In this document: positions 59,189 to 64,000 of the stretch, piece by piece
Position numbering within the stretch: the stretch's first letter is position 1
Layout: every line of letters begins with the position of its first letter
Assembly (NCBI RefSeq): GCF_008329705.1
Contig: NZ_VTSX01000001.1
Coordinates: forward strand, 124,001-188,000
Direction of reading: 5' to 3'
Source of the DNA: Chryseobacterium sp. SN22
Lineage (GTDB): Bacteria; Bacteroidota; Bacteroidia; Flavobacteriales; Weeksellaceae
DNA length: 64,000 nt
Translations under genes and position numbers: made by a program
The notes under the pieces: model-generated
Told to the model about the DNA's origin: nothing
The model's input: only the letters and a program-made list of their open reading frames with translations
The model's database searches: none

Positions 59189-60181
59189 TTATTTTATAAA
59201 ATCATACAAAGTTTTCCAGAATTGGTGATATACTTCAATATGCGGAAGGTGCCCCACATTTTCAAGCTCTGCCAATTTTGAACCGGCAATCTGCTGCTGT
59301 GTCTTTTTTCCCAATTCCTGGTACTGTCCCATTTTCGGCTGCAGTTCTTTTGGCGCGCGGTCTTTTCCTATTGCCGTTCTGTCTCTTGTTCCAATAATGA
59401 GTAAAGTCGGGACTTTGATATTTTTGAATTCATAACAGACCGGCTGATTATAAATCATATCGGACGTTAAGGCAGCATTCCAGGCCACTTTAGGGTAATC
59501 GGGATGCAAAGTCCAGCCTGCGATCAGATCCAGCCACGGCTGATATGCTGCCTTCCATTTGTTATCATAATAGAATTTCAGCTGATAGCTTTTATACGAT
59601 TCTGCCGTGTTTTTCAGCTCCGACTGATAAGCCTGGTCGATGGTCTGATAAGATGCAAAAGTTTTATAATCTTCCAGCCCTATCGGATTCTCCAATATTA
59701 ATTTCTCCACTCTTTCAGGATACAGCAAAGTAAACCGGGTCGCTACCATCCCTCCCATTGAATGCCCGAGAACAATAGTTTTATCGATTTTCAGTTCATC
59801 GAGAATGGCTTTCGTATTATCGGCCAGTTGTGAAAATGAGAACTGGTAGCTTTGGGGTTTTGAAGATTTGCCAAAACCGATCTGATCCGGTATAATTACC
59901 CTGAAGCCCTGAACAGACAGGTCTTTTGCCGTTCTTTCCCAGTAAGCCCCGTTAAAATTTTTACCATGAAGCAACATGATGGTCTTTCCGTTTGCAGTTT
60001 TAGGTTTCACATCCATATAAGCCATTTTCAGATTATTGTTCTGGGATTTCAGGTTTAAAAAACGGACTTCGAAAGGATACCGATAATCCGTTAGTTCTGC
60101 ATCCAAAGGTTTGATTTGTGAAAACATGAGACCCGACATTAAGGAAAACATAACAAGAAGTGTATTTTTACAATATTTCAT
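59189..60181 (-). CDS. exported alpha/beta hydrolase
   Basis: A 330-residue protein with a signal peptide (about 1-22). The catalytic Ser141 lies in the nucleophile elbow GHSMGG (139-144), the Asp is in IIGTRDRTAIG, and the His in GHLPHIEVY. The oxyanion segment is LLHGKNFNGAYW. A lid-like insertion (about 170-240) is present. Family members include esterases, lipases and dehalogenases; the substrate cannot be told. It is the last gene before its terminator-less end; the EamA gene upstream has its own terminator. Confidence 0.88.
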   Translation of the reverse strand: MKYCKNTLLVMFSLMSGLMFSQIKPLDAELTDYRYPFEVRFLNLKSQNNNLKMAYMDVKPKTANGKTIMLLHGKNFNGAYWERTAKDLSVQGFRVIIPDQIGFGKSSKPQSYQFSFSQLADNTKAILDELKIDKTIVLGHSMGGMVATRFTLLYPERVEKLILENPIGLEDYKTFASYQTIDQAYQSELKNTAESYKSYQLKFYYDNKWKAAYQPWLDLIAGWTLHPDYPKVAWNAALTSDMIYNQPVCYEFKNIKVPTLLIIGTRDRTAIGKDRAPKELQPKMGQYQELGKKTQQQIAGSKLAELENVGHLPHIEVYHQFWKTLYDFIK

Positions 60182-60205
60182 GAATTTATTTTTAAAGTGT
60201 TGAAA

Positions 60206-60234
60206 TTAAAAAACCGTTCCAAAAGAAACGGTTT
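60206..60234 (-). terminator. terminator after EamA transporter gene
   Basis: On the minus strand AAACCGTT and AACGGTTT form an 8-bp stem around an 8-nt loop, followed by TTTT. Confidence 0.8.
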
Positions 60235-60241
60235 AGTTATA

Positions 60242-61219
60242 TTAATTGCCAGCGTATGATATTCTTTCCTTTTTGGGAAGGTTCATGAGAACAATGGCGA
60301 AAAGGATCAGGACAATACCTACCCATTGAATAAAAATGACTTTCTCACCCAACAGGGCAAAGGCCATCGTTACCGAAACGGGAAGTTCCAGAGAGGAGAC
60401 AATACTCCCTAATCCAAGGCCCGCATTCGGAAATCCGATATTGAACAGGATAGGCGGAATAACGGTTCCGAATAATGACAGAATAAGTCCATAAGTCCAA
60501 AAAATGGAATAATTAAAAGCGTGGATGTGCTCTGTATTTTCGGTAAAATTAAGATATAAAGATTTTAAACCCTCAAAATGCAGAGGACCGATCTGGGCAA
60601 AAAACAGAAATCCGAAAACAATAACGGAACCGCCACAAAGCATAATAATACTTTTTCTGAAAACCGGCAGGTGGGTTGCCAATGTATTGGAGGTAAACAT
60701 CGTAAGCGTATAGGAAGCTGCCGCCATCAATCCCCAGAAAATTCCTTTCCAATCGAGATCCAGGCTTTCATTGACTAAGTTGGTTGCCAGCACCGTTCCC
60801 AGCAAAACAATAATTACCGATACGATCTTTCTTGTATGGGGCCATTTTTTTGTCAGGATACTTTCCACCACCACACTGAACCAAACCGACTGCATCAGTA
60901 ATACAATGGCAATGGACACATTAATGTACTGAACGGCAATGTAATAAAACAAGCTGGTACATCCTAAAGAAGTTCCTGCCAACATCAGGTTTCTCACTTC
61001 TTTGGAGGTTGGCGACGGTAAAGCTTTTTTAGAAGTGATGGTCTGAAAAAAATTCAGGACCAGAAGTCCGATCAGTCCCAGTAAAAACTGTGAGGTGGTA
61101 ACTTCCGAAGTGGTATAGCCTTCCTGATAAGCCAGTTTCACAAAAGTTGCGAGCATCCCGTAGATGCTGGCTCCGATTCCTACAAACAAAACCCCTTTCA
61201 GTATATTTTTCTTCTGCAT
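60242..61219 (-). CDS. EamA/DMT-family transporter
   Basis: A 325-residue membrane protein with ten hydrophobic segments in two EamA halves, matching drug/metabolite transporters. Characteristic segments are GASIYGMLATFVKLAYQEGY at the start and SSLELPVSVTMAFALLGEKV near the end. Members export amino acids or other metabolites; the substrate is unknown. Transcribed alone between rpsA and the hydrolase, each with its own terminator. Confidence 0.88.
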   Translation of the reverse strand: MQKKNILKGVLFVGIGASIYGMLATFVKLAYQEGYTTSEVTTSQFLLGLIGLLVLNFFQTITSKKALPSPTSKEVRNLMLAGTSLGCTSLFYYIAVQYINVSIAIVLLMQSVWFSVVVESILTKKWPHTRKIVSVIIVLLGTVLATNLVNESLDLDWKGIFWGLMAAASYTLTMFTSNTLATHLPVFRKSIIMLCGGSVIVFGFLFFAQIGPLHFEGLKSLYLNFTENTEHIHAFNYSIFWTYGLILSLFGTVIPPILFNIGFPNAGLGLGSIVSSLELPVSVTMAFALLGEKVIFIQWVGIVLILFAIVLMNLPKKERISYAGN

Positions 61220-61287
61220 AATTCATTTTTCTTAACAGCCTGCAAAGGTACAATTTATTCTGAAAACGGGCAGAGGGTGTGAGAAGA

Positions 61288-61318
61288 ATAAAAAAGGCTG
61301 TCCAAAATTTGGACAGCC
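61288..61318 (-). terminator. terminator of rpsA
   Basis: On the minus strand GGCTGTCCAAA and TTTGGACAGCC form an 11-bp stem, followed by TTTTTTA. Confidence 0.9.
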
Positions 61319-61344
61319 CTTATATTACAAAATAAGAATAAGGA

Positions 61345-63147
61345 TTATTTACCTTCTTCCATTTTTCTTTTCAATTCTGCCAATGCATCGATATCTCCAA
61401 GAGTTGATCTCTCTTCATTGTTTGAAGAAGACGACATATTGTTGTTAGATCTGTTATTAGAAGATTCTCTCATGTTTTTCTTCTCTTCATCTCTGAAGAT
61501 TCCAGTGTGAGAAACAACTACTCTTTTGAATTCTTTGTTGAACTCGATTACTTTGAAGTCAGCTTCTTCTCCTTTCTTGATTTTGGATCCGTCTTCTTTC
61601 TCTAATAATCTTGAAGGGCAGAATGCTTCAACCTCAGCATCTTCGAACTGTACAGAAGCACCTTTATCGTGTACTTCTACTGCTTTACCAGCGTGGATCG
61701 TTCCTTCAGCATATTTCGTTTCGAATGCATCCCAAGGATTGTCAGTCAATTGTTTGTGACCTAAAGATAATCTTCTTGCCTGGATATCAAGTTCAAGAAC
61801 GATAACATCTAATTTATCACCAACTGCACAGAACTCAGACGGGTGCTTGATTTTCTTAGTCCAGGAAAGATCAGAGATATAGATTAATCCGTCGATTCCT
61901 TCTTCCAATTCTACGAATACACCAAAATTAGTGAAGTTTCTTACAGTTCCTACGTGCTTAGATCCTACCGGATATTTCGCTTCGATATTTTCCCATGGAT
62001 CTTTGCTCAATTGCTTGATACCCAAAGAAATTTTTCTGTCTTCTCTGTCTAAAGTAAGTACTTCAGCTTCCACTTCATCACCTACTTTTACAAAGTCACC
62101 TGCCGATCTTAAGTGTGTAGACCAAGACATTTCAGAAACGTGGATCAGACCTTCAACACCCGGAGCAATTTCTACGAATGCACCATAGTCAGCAAGAACC
62201 ACTACTTTTCCTTTTACTCGGTCACCTACTTTCATATCAGCAGAAAGAGCATCCCAAGGATGAGCTTCCAATTGCTTCATACCCAACTGGATTCTTGTTT
62301 TCTCATCATCGAAATCAAGGATAACCACTTTTACAGTCTGTCCGTCCTCAAGGATTTCAGACGGGTGGTTCACTCTAGACCAAGAAAGGTCTGTGATGTG
62401 GATCAATCCGTCAACACCTCCTAAGTCGATGAATACCCCGTAAGAAGTAATATTCTTAACAGTACCTTCAAGAACCTGCCCTTTTTCAAGCTGTGCGATG
62501 ATTTCTTTTTTCTGACCTTCGATATCTGCTTCGATCAATGCTTTGTGAGATACTACTACGTTTTTGAACTCAGGGTTGATTTTCACCACTTTGAACTCCA
62601 TAGTTTTACCTACGAACTGATCGTAATCTTTGATTGGCTTAACGTCGATCTGAGAACCTGGTAAGAATGCTTCGATTCCGTGTACGTCCACGATCATACC
62701 TCCTTTGGTTCTTGATTTTACAAAACCGTTTACGATTTCACCTGTTTCGTGAAGCTCGTTTACTTTATCCCAAGCTTTAAGCGTTCTTGCTTTTCTGTGA
62801 GATAACTGTAACTGTCCGGTTTTGTCTTCTCTTCTGTCTACCATTACTTCTACCTCGTCTCCTACTTTAAGACCTTGGTTGTAACGGAATTCGTTAAGAG
62901 AAATAACACCTTCAGATTTGAAGTTGATGTCTACGATTGCTTCTTTGTCAGTTAATCTTACTACTTTACCAACCAACACGTCGTTATCGTCAAGGTTGTT
63001 TAAAGATCCGTTGTAGATTTCCTCAAGATCGCTTTTTTCTTTTCTCGCATCCGCATCAAGACCTGATTCGAAAGAATCCCAGTCAAATTGTTCCGGTGTT
63101 ACGTTTTGGTTTAATAAAACCTCTGCTGAATTTGTCTCTTTTGACAT
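61345..63147 (-). CDS. rpsA: 30S ribosomal protein S1
   Basis: A 600-residue protein with six S1-type OB-fold repeats; recognisable repeats include GSQIDVKPIKDYDQFVGK, YGVFIDLGGVDGLIHITDLSW, YGAFVEIAPGVEGLIHVSEM and FGVFVELEEGIDGLIYISDL. The C-terminus is a Ser/Asn-rich tail (NNRSNNNMSSSSNNEE) before a final helix (DALAELKRKMEEGK). S1 binds mRNA and helps initiation. In Bacteroidota, where Shine-Dalgarno motifs are weak, S1 is thought to be especially important. Codon use is strongly biased toward AT-rich preferred codons, as expected for a highly expressed gene. Confidence 0.97.
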   Translation of the reverse strand: MSKETNSAEVLLNQNVTPEQFDWDSFESGLDADARKEKSDLEEIYNGSLNNLDDNDVLVGKVVRLTDKEAIVDINFKSEGVISLNEFRYNQGLKVGDEVEVMVDRREDKTGQLQLSHRKARTLKAWDKVNELHETGEIVNGFVKSRTKGGMIVDVHGIEAFLPGSQIDVKPIKDYDQFVGKTMEFKVVKINPEFKNVVVSHKALIEADIEGQKKEIIAQLEKGQVLEGTVKNITSYGVFIDLGGVDGLIHITDLSWSRVNHPSEILEDGQTVKVVILDFDDEKTRIQLGMKQLEAHPWDALSADMKVGDRVKGKVVVLADYGAFVEIAPGVEGLIHVSEMSWSTHLRSAGDFVKVGDEVEAEVLTLDREDRKISLGIKQLSKDPWENIEAKYPVGSKHVGTVRNFTNFGVFVELEEGIDGLIYISDLSWTKKIKHPSEFCAVGDKLDVIVLELDIQARRLSLGHKQLTDNPWDAFETKYAEGTIHAGKAVEVHDKGASVQFEDAEVEAFCPSRLLEKEDGSKIKKGEEADFKVIEFNKEFKRVVVSHTGIFRDEEKKNMRESSNNRSNNNMSSSSNNEERSTLGDIDALAELKRKMEEGK

Positions 63148-63262
63148 TTTCTAATAAAATTTGTATTCCTTCTCTTTTAACGGTTTGAATAAATGTGGGT
63201 TAAAAAATACGGAAGTAATTAATTATAAGTTGTTTACTTTTCAAACCTGGCTACCCCAAAAG
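63148..63262 (-). promoter_or_regulatory. rpsA 5' leader
   Basis: A leader of about 115 nt between the inferred start and the ATG. A small hairpin CCCCAAAAGTGGG (63254-63266, plus strand) lies at its 5' end. Autoregulation of S1 through its leader is known in other bacteria; here it is a possibility only. Confidence 0.35.
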
Positions 63263-63268
63263 TGGGTG

Positions 63269-63299
63269 CAAAGATAGTGAATTTATTTAAAATAAACAA
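63269..63299 (-). promoter_or_regulatory. promoter of rpsA
   Basis: On the minus strand TTG (complement of 63297-63299) and TATCTTTG (complement of 63269-63276) are 20 bp apart, matching the Bacteroidota consensus. Confidence 0.75.
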
Positions 63300-63451
63300 C
63301 AATTGAAAATAGGTAAATCTCAACTGTAAATCATTGATCTCCAGATTTTTTATTTACAAGTTCTGCAGAAATATAAAATCATAATTAAAATAACCTCTAG
63401 AATATAAACCTTAAAATCTGCTACCCCTTTCTACCCAAACAGTCAATTCAC

Positions 63452-63459
63452 TACCTTTG
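63452..63459 (+). promoter_or_regulatory. -7 element four bases before the helicase start
   Basis: TACCTTTG matches TAnnTTTG and ends 4 bp before the ATG at 63464, implying a leaderless or nearly leaderless transcript, as at 23154-23166. Confidence 0.55.
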
Positions 63460-63463
63460 CACC

Positions 63464-64000
63464 ATGGAATTAGAATCAATTTATGAGAAACTGCGGATTC
63501 AGGAGATGAATCAGATGCAGAAATCTACCTATAAAACAACGGAAAATAATCAGGATGTCGTGCTGCTTTCTCCTACAGGTTCAGGGAAAACACTTGCTTT
63601 TTTATTTCCTGTTCTCAGAAACCTTAAGAAGAATACGCCCGGAATCCAGACTTTGATCTTAATCCCTTCAAGAGAATTGGGATTACAGATCGAGCAGGTT
63701 TTCAAATCGATGGGAACCGATTTTAAAGTTTCGGTTTGTTACGGTGGACACGATAAAAAGATTGAAGTGAATAATTTAATTCAGGCTCCGGCAGTTTTAA
63801 TCGGAACACCGGGAAGAATTGTATACCATTTAAGAAATAACAATTTTGACCCTGACACGATTCAGACGCTGGTACTGGATGAATTCGATAAGGCGCTCGA
63901 ATTGGGCTTTCATAAGGATATGGAATTTATTTCCAGTTCTTTAAAAAGTATTTCACAAAGAATCCTTACTTCTGCAACAGCGATGGACGAAATTCCTGAG
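63464..64000 (+). CDS. DEAD-box RNA helicase, N-terminal part
   Basis: 179 codons to the window edge. Motif I is SPTGSGKT (36-43), Ia is PSRELGLQ, Ib is GTPGRI, motif II reads DEFD (139-142) in place of DEAD, and motif III is SAT (170-172). The Q motif region is RIQEMNQMQK. The DEFD variant is seen in some bacterial DEAD-box proteins. Cold-shock or ribosome-assembly roles are typical of the family. The C-terminal helicase domain lies outside the window. Confidence 0.9.
   Translation, partial: MELESIYEKLRIQEMNQMQKSTYKTTENNQDVVLLSPTGSGKTLAFLFPVLRNLKKNTPGIQTLILIPSRELGLQIEQVFKSMGTDFKVSVCYGGHDKKIEVNNLIQAPAVLIGTPGRIVYHLRNNNFDPDTIQTLVLDEFDKALELGFHKDMEFISSSLKSISQRILTSATAMDEIPE

Overview
The window is chromosomal DNA of a flavobacterium, most likely Chryseobacterium or a close Weeksellaceae relative. 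The evidence is a pre-pro-protein-glutaminase of the Chryseobacterium type, gliding genes gldF and gldG, several C-terminal type IX secretion (T9SS) sorting domains, a flavobacterial-type glycosylasparaginase, and Bacteroidota promoters of the form TTG-N20-22-TAnnTTTG upstream of many genes. No tRNA or rRNA gene, CRISPR array, intact insertion sequence or prophage was recognised. Most of the window is ordinary core and accessory chromosome; the unusual material is in regulation, exported enzymes and non-coding repeats.

Layout. 0-6 kb: a frameshifted beta-lactamase-family gene cut by the edge, the secreted protein-glutaminase, a nitroreductase followed by the peroxide-sensing ohrR-ohr pair, an exported lactonase-fold protein, and an exported peptide-deformylase-like protein lacking the usual metal-binding Cys. 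6.5-18 kb: haem acquisition. A ChaN-like protein lies beside a minus-strand operon (TonB receptor, HmuY-like lipoprotein, binding protein, permease, ATPase, methyltransferase, haem-degrading factor). Divergent from it are two plus-strand T9SS substrates, one with a HmuY-like domain; these two share a promoter/operator layout. 18-22.8 kb: a sulfate-assimilation operon (cysH, cysD, cysN, TauE-like permease) behind an Rrf2 regulator with a Cys cluster.

23-32.6 kb: small accessory genes. These include DUF4268 and DUF2314-ankyrin proteins, a secreted beta-rich protein, a Crp/Fnr-type regulator and a short-chain dehydrogenase (SDR) that share an operator palindrome, a second SDR, a quinone-oxidoreductase-like gene, an AraC regulator, and two decayed genes (a small exported protein and an orphan antitoxin). 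32.6-43.7 kb: gldF/gldG, hemJ, a lipoprotein, kbl, an M1 peptidase with a T9SS tail, dacB and priA. 44-52.7 kb: an AEC transporter, then a glycoprotein-salvage group (beta-mannosidase, cutC, glycosylasparaginase, GH20 hexosaminidase). 52.8-64 kb: a DUF4197 protein, CoA-transferase subunits scoA and scoB separated by an opposite-strand ABC exporter, a DoxX-like protein with a pentanucleotide repeat behind it, rplS with a leader, an alpha/beta hydrolase, an EamA transporter, rpsA with a leader, and the start of a DEAD-box helicase.

Together the genes suggest a host- or organic-matter-associated flavobacterium that deamidates and degrades proteins, trims N-glycans, scavenges haem and assimilates sulfate. 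The best leads are the shared promoter/operator of the two T9SS haem-locus genes, the Crp/Fnr palindrome, the exported deformylase homologue, and two related non-coding elements with constant ends and a variable middle (43.97 and 57.81 kb).
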